Origin: JBFXEO01 sp050180015
Lineage (GTDB): Bacteria; Bacteroidota; Bacteroidia; Bacteroidales; Tenuifilaceae
Direction of reading: 5' to 3'
Length of the DNA stretch: 13,933 bases
Assembly (NCBI GenBank): GCA_050180015.1
Contig: JBFXEO010000058.1
Location: 1-13,933, forward strand
Shown here: positions 8,092 to 13,933 of the stretch, piece after piece
Layout of the letters: each line of letters begins with the position of its first letter
Numbering within the stretch: position 1 is the first letter of the stretch
Translations under genes and position numbers: made by a program
The notes under the pieces: generated by a model
The model's input: only the letters and a program-made list of their open reading frames with translations
Told to the model about the DNA's origin: nothing
Database searches by the model: none

Positions 8092-8391
8092 ATGTCTGTA
8101 CTGATGAATTTTGCCATGTTTCCAACCGATAAGGGAATGAGCGTTAGCCCTTACGTGGCAAAGGTAGTTGAATGTGTTAGGCTTAAAGGGTTTCCGGCAC
8201 AGCTCACCGCCATGGGAACAATTGTTGAAACAGATTCCTTCCCCGAAGCCTTACGCGTACTCGATGATGCTTACAAAACACTGGGGTCGGATTGTGATAG
8301 GGTTTACGTTTCGGTTACTTTTGATATCAAGAAAGGGCAGGCAGGAAGGATTGAATCCAAAGTTAAATCGGTTGAGCAAAAGTTGAAGTGA
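8092..8391 (+). CDS. MTH1187-family thiamine-binding protein (99 aa)
   Basis: A small cytosolic ferredoxin-like-fold protein of the MTH1187/YkoF-related family (thiamine_BP, formerly DUF77). Members are about 100 residues and are reported to bind thiamine or similar ligands. Diagnostic stretches are FAMFPTDKGMSVSPYVAKV (residues 7-25), MGTIVE (about 41-46) and RVYVSVTFDIKKG near residues 70-82. The length and order fit the family fully. It begins 5 nt after the lipoprotein stop, so the two are likely cotranscribed, though no functional tie is known. The ATG at 8092 is the only sensible start. No thiamine biosynthesis or transport gene and no visible TPP riboswitch lies nearby, so a vitamin role here rests on family membership only. 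Confidence 0.88.
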   Translation: MSVLMNFAMFPTDKGMSVSPYVAKVVECVRLKGFPAQLTAMGTIVETDSFPEALRVLDDAYKTLGSDCDRVYVSVTFDIKKGQAGRIESKVKSVEQKLK

Positions 8392-8487
8392 TGGCAAAAA
8401 TGGCTTTCAGAATTACCCAAGTCCGGATAAGGTAGAGCGTTCTTATTGCCATAGAATGCCCCTAAGTTTATAAGAAGATTAAATAGC

Positions 8488-9138
8488 ATGAAAAGATACT
8501 GGTTAATTGCTGTAGTTCTACTTTTCACGGGCGACCTGTTTGCCCAAATTTTTGTAGGGGTAAAGGGAGGCTACTCCGTTTCTACCATGGAATTTACGCC
8601 GGTAGAGGACAACAAGCGCTTACTCGATGGGGGCTTAGATTACGGCTTAACATTTAAATACTATAACGCCAAACATGTTGGTTTTCAGGGCGATTTGTAC
8701 ATTACACATCGTGGATACCGCTTACCAATCGATGAAAACGACCCTAAAATTCTGTTTAAACGGATTAATACTTATATAGAATTACCCATTTTCTTACAAT
8801 TCCGGTTAAACCTAAAGTTGGTTTACCTCCATGTTAATGCAGGCCCATTCATTTCGTACCTGATTTCGGCCGAGGAGGGAAATAATACAACGGGTAGTTA
8901 CGTGATGAAGGATGTCAATTTTAACGTACTTCGCGACAACAGGGTAGATTACGGATTAATGGGAGGAGCCGGGCTAAGTCACGATTTCAGCTGGGGAACC
9001 ATTCAGGCCGAGATTCGGATAGGATACGGATTTGGCAATTTATACGACCATATTTATGCCGATATGCCAGATGAGTCCAGATCTGTAGTACAGAGCATAA
9101 ACGTTGGGTATCTTTACCGGTTTGGGAAAACAGAATAA
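8488..9138 (+). CDS. PorT-like outer-membrane beta-barrel protein (216 aa)
   Basis: Residues 1-19 form a signal peptide (MKRYW, hydrophobic core, DLFA) with cleavage expected before Q20. The mature part has alternating hydrophobic and polar residues in about eight strands, with glycine and aromatic residues, as in the OMP_b-brl_2/PorT-type barrels common in Bacteroidota. It starts with FVGVKGGYSVSTMEF, and its middle shows IELPIFLQFRLNL followed by VYLHVNAGPFISYLIS, a typical signature of these small barrels. It ends INVGYLYRFGK, whose last-strand pattern ends near the C-terminus. Expected location is the outer membrane; ligand or function is unknown. It is 96 nt after the thiamine-binding gene, so it may have its own promoter. 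Confidence 0.85.
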   Translation: MKRYWLIAVVLLFTGDLFAQIFVGVKGGYSVSTMEFTPVEDNKRLLDGGLDYGLTFKYYNAKHVGFQGDLYITHRGYRLPIDENDPKILFKRINTYIELPIFLQFRLNLKLVYLHVNAGPFISYLISAEEGNNTTGSYVMKDVNFNVLRDNRVDYGLMGGAGLSHDFSWGTIQAEIRIGYGFGNLYDHIYADMPDESRSVVQSINVGYLYRFGKTE

Positions 9139-9164
9139 TATTACTCCATTACCGTGATCCAAAG

Positions 9165-9172
9165 TAGCTTTG
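9165..9172 (+). promoter_or_regulatory. -7 box TAGCTTTG before the reductase gene
   Basis: TAGCTTTG matches the Bacteroidota TAnnTTTG consensus and lies 41 nt upstream of the reductase ATG, in the 74-nt gap after the barrel gene. No clear -33 element is seen. This suggests the reductase can be transcribed on its own. Confidence 0.35.
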
Positions 9173-9212
9173 AACAAATTCAGCTCAATTCCTGTTTCTT
9201 TGAAAAATTAAG

Positions 9213-9878
9213 ATGAAGAGTTGGGCTGAAATAGAATATAACCCGCAGAGGGTTATTTCCAATTCCAGAATTGCCCCGGGAGCATACATTCTAAAATTCC
9301 GAAGGCAATTTAATTTCCTGGCAGGGCAGGTAGTTGCCCTAGGCGTGAACACCCAAATAGAGCCAAGGCTGTACAGCATAGCCTCGGCAGAAACCGATGA
9401 TTTAGCTTCAATTTTATATTCCGAGAAAGTTGAAGGAACGTTAACCCCAATGCTCTTACTTCTAAAACCCGGCGATACCATTCTTGTCTCAAAGCCCTTT
9501 GGAACATTTACAAAAGTTAAGGATAATCCGGTATTTATTGCAGCAGGAACAGGAATAGCCCCATTTATGTCGATGCTTCAGTCTAACGTTGTAAAGGATG
9601 CAGTTGTAATTCACGGGGCATCCTACCCCGACTTTTTTTATTTTTCTGACTACCTGACTTATACCCTGGGGGAACGGTACATCCGGTGTTGCTCACGCTG
9701 TATGCCCGGATGCCTGTACGTGGGCAGGGTTACCGATTACATCAAAAGTTGGGATAGCCTTGATACCGCTAAAAACTACTACCTTTGCGGAAGTGCAGAA
9801 ATGGTAGTTGAAACCCGCGATATTCTCATTTCAAGGGATGTTCCCATTTCAAATATTAACGCCGAAATTTATTTTTAA
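9213..9878 (+). CDS. Ferredoxin-NADP+ reductase-like FAD flavoprotein (221 aa)
   Basis: A cytosolic FAD- and NAD(P)-binding oxidoreductase of the ferredoxin-NADP reductase superfamily. The FAD domain shows RLYSIAS (residues 52-58), the R-x-Y-S motif that binds the flavin. The nucleotide domain shows GTGIAPF (112-118) and CGSAEMV (192-198), and the chain ends with the aromatic EIYF typical of the family, where the last residues stack on the flavin. At 221 residues it is compact, near the size of bacterial type flavodoxin/ferredoxin reductases. Likely electron partners are a ferredoxin or flavodoxin, which cannot be told from sequence. A cysteine-rich CC-x2-C-x3-C segment at residues 159-167 lies between the two NAD(P)-domain motifs; see findings. 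The ATG start directly precedes the first beta-strand (WAEIEYNPQRV). A candidate terminator follows. Confidence 0.88.
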   Translation: MKSWAEIEYNPQRVISNSRIAPGAYILKFRRQFNFLAGQVVALGVNTQIEPRLYSIASAETDDLASILYSEKVEGTLTPMLLLLKPGDTILVSKPFGTFTKVKDNPVFIAAGTGIAPFMSMLQSNVVKDAVVIHGASYPDFFYFSDYLTYTLGERYIRCCSRCMPGCLYVGRVTDYIKSWDSLDTAKNYYLCGSAEMVVETRDILISRDVPISNINAEIYF

Positions 9879-9971
9879 ACACCAAGGTTGCTTATATTTC
9901 TGGAATATCCTTTCCCGTGTTGATGATGAGTGGCGAATATAAAGGAAGCTGGGAAATCATCCGGAAAATTC

Positions 9972-9994
9972 AAATTGCCACATTGCAATTTTTT
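9972..9994 (+). terminator. Candidate intrinsic terminator after the reductase gene
   Basis: AAATTGC (9972-9978) pairs perfectly with GCAATTT (9985-9991) around a 6-nt loop, and the T run continues to 9994. The 7-bp stem is AT-rich, so it is of moderate strength. It sits 94 nt after the reductase stop and before rlmN, a sensible position. Confidence 0.4.
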
Positions 9995-10069
9995 CACCTG
10001 TAAGCATCCTGATAAATAGCGTAGGAACTCTTTATCAAGTTAACTCAACATCTAAAGCTGTAAATATCC

Positions 10070-11104
10070 ATGTCGTTAATTCCCCTTTACGGTAAAACGC
10101 TAGGCGAACTTACCGGTTTAGCTTCCACCGAGGGTTTACCCAGGTATGCTGCGGCACAAATTGCCGACTGGCTGTACCGTAAAAATGTAGATGGAATAGA
10201 AAAAATGACCAATCTTTCGCTAAAGGTCAGGGAGCAGCTGGCGGACAAATATACGGTTGGGTTGGTTGAACCCACACAGGTTTCAGTGTCGGACGATGGC
10301 ACAAAAAAGTATCTATTCCCCGTGGGGAGTAATAAGTTTGTTGAGGCGGCATATATTCCCGAAGCCGATAGGGCCACGCTTTGTGTTTCGTCGCAGGCCG
10401 GATGCAAAATGGGCTGCCTGTTTTGTATGACCGGGAAGCAGGGGTTTCAGGGAAACCTTTCCTCTGGCGAAATTTTGAACCAACTCCGTAGTATCCCGGA
10501 ATTTAAGAATGTAACCAATATTGTTTACATGGGAATGGGAGAGCCGTTCGACAACCCGGAAAATGTGCTGAAGAGTACCGAGATTCTGACATCGGGCTGG
10601 GGGTTGGGCTGGAGTCCAAGGCGGATTACAGTTTCGTCTGTAGGTATAATTCCGGCCATGAGAACATTTCTGGAGCAGAGTCATTGCCATCTGGCAATTA
10701 GCCTACACACTCCATTCGACGAGGAGCGCAAAATGTTAATGCCAATTCATAACGTTTACCCACTGCCCGATGTAATTGCCGAAATTCGTAAGGTATTCAG
10801 GGGTGGGCAGCGCCGCGTTTCATTCGAGTATATTATGTTCGACGGGCTAAACGATACTCCCGGGCATGTAAAAGAGCTTTCCAAATTATTGAATGGGTTG
10901 GAGTGCAGGGTAAACCTGATACGATTTCACCCAATTCCAGGGTCATCGCTTCGGACATCTCCCGATAGCAGGATGTTCGGGTTCAGGGACGAACTCACAG
11001 CGCGGGGAATATTTACTACCATTCGCGCCTCGCGAGGACAGGATATTCAGGCAGCCTGCGGATTGCTTTCTACGAAGGCCATTGTCGATAATCAGAAAAG
11101 TTAG
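10070..11104 (+). CDS. rlmN: Dual-specificity 23S rRNA/tRNA adenine-C2 methyltransferase
   Basis: RlmN is a radical-SAM enzyme that methylates C2 of A2503 in 23S rRNA and A37 of certain tRNAs, improving decoding fidelity. The 4Fe-4S motif C-x3-C-x2-C is at C112, C116 and C119 (GCKMGCLFC), just after the family stretch ATLCVSSQA. MGMGEP lies at residues 154-159, SLHTP at 211-215 and RFHPIPGS at 285-292. The mobile C-terminal catalytic cysteine is C330 in QAACGLL; the second is C116 or the nearby cluster-loop position by analogy, which I assign only by family. The length of 344 fits RlmN. The N-terminal domain (YAAAQIADWLYRK, 26-38) is the RNA-binding part. The Cfr resistance enzyme is related, but the context and motifs favour the housekeeping RlmN. 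No gene is closely spaced, so it is likely monocistronic. Confidence 0.95.
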   Translation: MSLIPLYGKTLGELTGLASTEGLPRYAAAQIADWLYRKNVDGIEKMTNLSLKVREQLADKYTVGLVEPTQVSVSDDGTKKYLFPVGSNKFVEAAYIPEADRATLCVSSQAGCKMGCLFCMTGKQGFQGNLSSGEILNQLRSIPEFKNVTNIVYMGMGEPFDNPENVLKSTEILTSGWGLGWSPRRITVSSVGIIPAMRTFLEQSHCHLAISLHTPFDEERKMLMPIHNVYPLPDVIAEIRKVFRGGQRRVSFEYIMFDGLNDTPGHVKELSKLLNGLECRVNLIRFHPIPGSSLRTSPDSRMFGFRDELTARGIFTTIRASRGQDIQAACGLLSTKAIVDNQKS

Positions 11105-11177
11105 TATTCAACCGAACGCTGTTTACCGTTGCCAATAAAAATAAGCCGTGAAATCGTCCCTATTTTATATAAATGGA

Positions 11178-11185
11178 TATTTTTG
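11178..11185 (+). promoter_or_regulatory. Possible -7 box before the glycosyltransferase
   Basis: TATTTTTG fits TAnnTTTG but lies in an AT-rich stretch and is 142 nt from the next ATG. No -33 element is evident. The rest of the 223-nt gap before the glycosyltransferase shows no gene. Confidence 0.2.
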
Positions 11186-11327
11186 TTGTTTCTTTCGTTG
11201 CTGGATTCAGTAGATTAGAATAGTTAGATCAACATAAGCAGAGCAAGCAAAATTATTCCGGTAAACGGAGTACGGTTTATTGAGAAAGGCACTCACATAG
11301 GCAGTTATGTCATAAAATAGTTACCAA

Positions 11328-12179
11328 ATGTTTAAGCATTACCTGATAACCAGATTTAACCTACGAAACGCTAAGTGGCACGCAACTAAAAACAAGGAAA
11401 CAATTTTAACCGATGAGTGGCTGGGCCATAGGCTTTCACTTTTCCACGACTTTTGCCTTCCCAGCGTGGTGGGCCAAACCAACAAAAACTTTAAGTGGTT
11501 AATTTATTTTGATACCGAAACACCCGAGAAGTTCAAGGGTGAGATTCAGGCCTTGTTGAACGATAGTCCGTTCGTTGAACATTTTTATATTGATGGGATG
11601 CTTGAATTTATTCCATCGGTTCGAAATTACATTGCGTCTGACTCCAAGGGCGTTCCCTACATTATCACCTCGCGAATTGATAACGACGACTGCATTAGTA
11701 AGCAGTATATCGATGCGGTTCAAGGTAAATTTAACCGGCAAGATTTTTTGGCGCTAGATTGTGTAAATGGATACACCCTTCAAATTAAACCCCAGTGTAT
11801 GCTGGGGAAAAAGGAGCATGTATTTAACCCGTTTATCAGCTTAATTGAAAAAAATGAAAATCCCGTAACGGTTTGGGTCAATAACCATGCAGCTTGGAAA
11901 AAAGAACCAAACGTACTGCAGGTAAAAGAGCCCCGGCTATGGCTGTCAATCATCCACGATAAAAATGTGGTGAATAAATTTGACGGTTACGATAATGTTA
12001 GCTGGCCCGGCATATCCAAGGAATTTTCCATTGGCAACGACGTTTACGAAAGAATTAGCAAGGAGTTAATTCCGTATGGCCAGTGGAAATTTTTGAGCAT
12101 CAAAAATAAGATCAACGTAAAAATAACAGCGCAAAGCAAGATGCTTAAGAAAGCCGTTGGTTTCTATAAAAAACAGTAA
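11328..12179 (+). CDS. Rhamnosyltransferase-like glycosyltransferase (PF11316 type)
   Basis: The sequence matches the 'putative rhamnosyl transferase' family, GT-A-like enzymes thought to transfer sugars onto polysaccharides or glycolipids. It opens with YLITRFNL (residues 5-12). CLPSVVGQTNKNFKWLIYFD (43-62) is the family's hallmark first strand and helix. SRIDNDDCIS (115-124) carries the acidic DxDD-like motif expected to bind the metal and nucleotide sugar. WLSIIHDKNVVNKF (205-218) matches the C-terminal W-x4-H-x-x-N segment. The 283-residue length is normal. There is no signal peptide or membrane helix, so it acts in the cytosol or peripherally at the membrane. It is not inside a recognisable polysaccharide cluster. 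The rhamnose specificity is only the family label; the actual donor is unknown. Confidence 0.82.
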   Translation: MFKHYLITRFNLRNAKWHATKNKETILTDEWLGHRLSLFHDFCLPSVVGQTNKNFKWLIYFDTETPEKFKGEIQALLNDSPFVEHFYIDGMLEFIPSVRNYIASDSKGVPYIITSRIDNDDCISKQYIDAVQGKFNRQDFLALDCVNGYTLQIKPQCMLGKKEHVFNPFISLIEKNENPVTVWVNNHAAWKKEPNVLQVKEPRLWLSIIHDKNVVNKFDGYDNVSWPGISKEFSIGNDVYERISKELIPYGQWKFLSIKNKINVKITAQSKMLKKAVGFYKKQ

Positions 12180-12200
12180 CAATACGCTGAACATTTTCCT

Positions 12201-12219
12201 AACCCCTGTAAGGTTTTTT
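12201..12219 (+). terminator. Weak terminator-like hairpin after the glycosyltransferase
   Basis: AACC (12201-12204) can pair with GGTT (12212-12215), followed by a T run to 12219. The stem is only 4 bp. The position 22 nt after a stop codon suits a terminator, but the structure is poor. Confidence 0.2.
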
Positions 12220-12346
12220 GAAGGACAATTTTAAACCATTCCTGCCGGAACGTGTAAACTACAGAATACCAACATAAAGATTAAAAAAAATTACAACAGT
12301 GTAACCGAATCAAATATCACGGCATCATAGGGGGTGTAACTAAAAA

Positions 12347-12700
12347 ATGATACTTATGGAAGAATTTATGGCATTACTAATCCCTATCATTGCCATTCTT
12401 GTTTCGGGAGCTGCGCTTATTTATGCACTTTGGGTGAGGAATCGTGAGCGCATGGCTATGATAGAGAAGGGTATGGATGTAAGTGCTATTTACAGAAGAC
12501 GGGCTGGCAGCCCTGGCGGCATCGCCAAATGGGGGTTTTTGCTTATTGGCGTTGCCGTTGGTTTGCTGGTAGGTGCATTGTTAATACATTATACCCAGCT
12601 TTCTGAAACGGCAGTTATGTTCTCGGCGGTACTCCTGTTCGGTGGACTGGGATTGTTAATCTACTACTACACAATTGGCAGGAAAAATACCAGCCAGTAG
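12347..12700 (+). CDS. DUF6249 membrane protein (117 aa)
   Basis: A small integral membrane protein with three predicted helices at about residues 8-30, 61-81 and 87-109. The loop between the first two carries the family stretch RNRERMAMIEKGMD (31-44), which I recognise from DUF6249 proteins of Bacteroidota. Function is unknown. In this family the gene is often next to an ECF sigma factor, as it is here: the sigma factor start overlaps its last 26 nt. A GGGGG run at 12330-12334 lies 12 nt before the ATG at 12347 and could be a ribosome binding site. An in-frame ATG at 12356 is an alternative start. A role in sensing or holding the sigma factor at the membrane is inference from context only. 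Confidence 0.82.
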   Translation: MILMEEFMALLIPIIAILVSGAALIYALWVRNRERMAMIEKGMDVSAIYRRRAGSPGGIAKWGFLLIGVAVGLLVGALLIHYTQLSETAVMFSAVLLFGGLGLLIYYYTIGRKNTSQ

Positions 12701-13262
12701 CGCGGTTAACGGCAAAATCCGGGGAAGCGCTGATTTGGGGTACACCAGCTTTGACGATATATTTAAAAAATTTCAAAGCATGGTGTATTCCATTGCCCTG
12801 CGTTATACCGGTAATCGTGATGATGCGCTGGAAGTTGCCCAGGAATCGTTTATTAAAATTTATAAAGGGTTACCAAATTTTAGGGGCGATAGCAAGCTTT
12901 CCACATGGATATACCGCATTACGGTTAACCAGGCTTTAATGCAGAACCGGGGAAAAAGGAAATTCACAGAGATGCCCGATATTCCCAACAATTCCGAATA
13001 TTTTGGCTCAATTGCCGATGCCGTCGAAATGATGGGCGAACAGGACAGGCGGCGTTTCGTGAATGCGGCGTTGGAACAGCTGAACCCCGAGGATAGCACC
13101 ATACTGGTGCTTTACTACTTGGAAGGGCAGAGCGTAGAGGAAATTGCGCAAATTATGCGGCTAGGGGAGTCGAACGTTAAGGTAAAGCTTTTCCGGGGAC
13201 GGAACAGGCTCCATGAAAAGTTACGGGGTATGTTAAAATTAGAGGTAAAGAGTTTGCTATGA
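12675..13262 (+). CDS. ECF-type RNA polymerase sigma factor (195 aa)
   Basis: An alternative sigma factor that directs RNA polymerase to its own promoter set. Region sigma2 spans about residues 28-93, with DDALEVAQESFIKIY (49-63) and FRGDSKLSTWIYRI (69-82), the core-binding and -10 contact part. Region sigma4 spans about 125-182, with LNPEDSTILVLYYLEGQS followed by a helix-turn-helix (VEEIAQIMRLGESNVKVKL). No extra C-terminal domain is present. The frame contains no ATG before sigma2. Two TTG starts are possible: 12675, overlapping the DUF6249 gene by 26 nt, or 12735, which has GGGGAAG 7 nt upstream and gives 175 residues. The latter removes a 20-residue tail unlike the family and may be the true start. 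The stop overlaps the next ATG (ATGA). Confidence 0.9.
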   Translation: MAGKIPASSAVNGKIRGSADLGYTSFDDIFKKFQSMVYSIALRYTGNRDDALEVAQESFIKIYKGLPNFRGDSKLSTWIYRITVNQALMQNRGKRKFTEMPDIPNNSEYFGSIADAVEMMGEQDRRRFVNAALEQLNPEDSTILVLYYLEGQSVEEIAQIMRLGESNVKVKLFRGRNRLHEKLRGMLKLEVKSLL

Positions 13263-13621
13263 ACGACGATGAAATTTTAAAGAAGCTGCTTAGCTATGGG
13301 GTAGCGGAGGCGCCCGATGAGTTAGAACTTCGTGTGAACAAAAAGATAGAAGAGGAGGTAGGTAGGACTCCGTATAGTAATTTTCTGGGATTCGCCATTG
13401 GGTGGATTCCCTTTTCCCTGAGTGCTGCCGGATTGGTATTTGGTGTATTTTCATTGGCTGTCTTCTTTTTTCCCAGCTTAAGGCCAGGGCTTGATCTTAT
13501 TGGTTCGGTAATTAGCGCTATCCTAAGCCCATCGGTAATGGTAGTGGTTTTATCGGTTATTGCCTTGGTGCTGGTCGATTTTTTAGTAGAAAAAGTACTC
13601 TCAAATTTCAGGGCTAAATAA
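13259..13621 (+). CDS. Short two-TM protein, possible sigma-factor partner (120 aa)
   Basis: Its ATG shares ATGA with the sigma factor stop, so the two are translationally coupled. The N-terminal 40 residues are soluble and charged (DDEILKKLLSYGVAEAPDEL, then RVNKKIEEEVG), resembling the short cytosolic arm of membrane anti-sigma factors. Strong hydrophobic segments follow at about 45-72 and 93-111, with a weaker one at about 75-90. There is no zinc-finger HxxxCxxC motif and no recognised domain, so calling it an anti-sigma factor rests on position and layout alone. It ends KVLSNFRAK. It is the last gene of the three-gene unit, and a hairpin follows at 13731-13751. Confidence 0.7.
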   Translation: MNDDEILKKLLSYGVAEAPDELELRVNKKIEEEVGRTPYSNFLGFAIGWIPFSLSAAGLVFGVFSLAVFFFPSLRPGLDLIGSVISAILSPSVMVVVLSVIALVLVDFLVEKVLSNFRAK

Positions 13622-13647
13622 TTAACGCAACTTCAATGTAAGATTTC

Positions 13648-13680
13648 GCCCTCCGCCGCTTCCTAAGCTTGTCGAGGGAA
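13648..13680. repeat. Possible REP-like intergenic repeat element
   Basis: The minus strand reads CCCTCGACAAGCTTAGGAAG, similar to the widespread CGACAAGCTCAGG-type intergenic repeat seen in many bacterial genomes. CCCTC and GAGGG at its ends are an inverted repeat. Only one copy is in the window, so the repeat status is inferred from recall. Confidence 0.25.
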
Positions 13681-13730
13681 AATCAACTAAGCCCTTCCCC
13701 GGAATACAGCGGTTTTACTGCTAGTCATAT

Positions 13731-13751
13731 AATGCCCTTCTGGCGGGCATT
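13731..13751. terminator. Hairpin between convergent genes
   Basis: AATGCCC (13731-13737) pairs perfectly with GGGCATT (13745-13751) around a 7-nt loop. It lies between the convergent ends of the two-TM gene and the right-edge gene, a natural site for a bidirectional terminator. No long T tract follows on either strand, so strength is uncertain. Confidence 0.35.
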
Positions 13752-13817
13752 TACCGGGACTAATGTTTTCAAACTACAGGATGAAGGTTAACCGGGTATT
13801 CTTACATCGAATTCACG

Positions 13818-13933
13818 TTAAATGAAATCGGCTTTGGTTGCTTTTCCAACTTTTACCCGATCCTCGTGAATTGCTTCCCGGTATGCTTTGGCGTATCCCT
13901 GTGAGTTGTCAACCCCTGCGCAGCACCTTAAAA
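13818..13933 (-). CDS. C-terminal end of an unidentified protein (partial, minus strand)
   Basis: An open minus-strand frame enters from the right edge and covers 37 codons to a TAA (plus-strand TTA at 13818-13820). It reads with protein-like, charged content (GVDNSQGYAKAYREAIHED, later VGKATKADFI) and has a cysteine pair near the edge. It is convergent with the sigma-factor unit. The visible part has no membrane segment. I do not recognise the family, and the piece is too short for a confident call. Confidence 0.5.
   Translation of the reverse strand, partial: LRCCAGVDNSQGYAKAYREAIHEDRVKVGKATKADFI

Noticed and set aside
8393..8451. TGGCAA and TTGCCA as a possible terminator after the thiamine-binding gene
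   Set aside because: The arms are only 6 bp with a loop of almost 50 nt and no T tract follows.
9923..10003. A 26-codon ORF (starting MMSGEYKG) between the reductase gene and rlmN
   Set aside because: It is very short, overlaps the candidate terminator hairpin, has no clear ribosome binding site, and matches nothing I recognise.
10070..11104. Possible Cfr-type antibiotic resistance methyltransferase
   Set aside because: Cfr and RlmN share the radical-SAM core, but the length, N-terminal region and absence of mobile-element context fit the housekeeping RlmN.
11121..11266. Inverted repeat GTTTACCG / CGGTAAAC in the gap before the glycosyltransferase
   Set aside because: Eight bases separated by about 130 nt can occur by chance, and no structure or mobile element connects the two arms.

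Overview
The window looks like a chromosomal segment of a Bacteroidota bacterium, probably a Bacteroidales or Marinilabiliales relative. The signs are Bacteroidota-type families (a Big_5 lipoprotein beginning C-A-x-I-x-x-P-T-G-G, a PorT-like outer-membrane barrel, a DUF6249 protein beside an ECF sigma factor), several TAnnTTTG-type -7 promoter boxes, weak Shine-Dalgarno use, and moderate GC content. It reads as ordinary core and semi-accessory chromosome. I see no transposase, integrase, CRISPR array, rRNA or tRNA.

Left part (1-6204), mostly minus strand. At the edge is the C-terminal tail of a plus-strand gene. It overlaps a small ORF that appears frameshifted at a run of seven A. Three minus-strand genes follow, in transcription order: ispD (MEP isoprenoid pathway), a YghO-like GNAT acyltransferase, and a large secreted protein of unknown function. 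Upstream of ispD is a 221-bp gap with a promoter-like box and an untypical ORF-like stretch. Next is a minus-strand pair: a YrbG-like Na+/Ca2+ exchanger and a small polytopic membrane protein 9 nt downstream of it.

Middle part (6205-11104), plus strand. A divergent promoter region with two overlapping -7 boxes separates the exchanger from a Big_5 lipoprotein. An MTH1187-family thiamine-binding protein follows 5 nt later. Then come an outer-membrane beta-barrel protein, a ferredoxin-NADP reductase-like flavoprotein with a candidate terminator behind it, and rlmN (23S rRNA/tRNA adenine-C2 methyltransferase).

Right part (11105-13933). A stand-alone PF11316-type rhamnosyltransferase-like enzyme is followed by a tight three-gene unit: a DUF6249 membrane protein, an ECF sigma factor, and a short two-TM protein that may act as the sigma factor's membrane partner. 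These genes overlap each other. A convergent partial gene enters from the right edge, with a hairpin and a REP-like stretch between the two.

No clearly new system is evident. The best leads are the sigma-factor unit without a recognisable zinc-finger anti-sigma, the unassigned 747-residue secreted protein with its cysteines confined to one region, an extra cysteine cluster in the flavoprotein reductase, and the frameshifted small ORF at the left edge.
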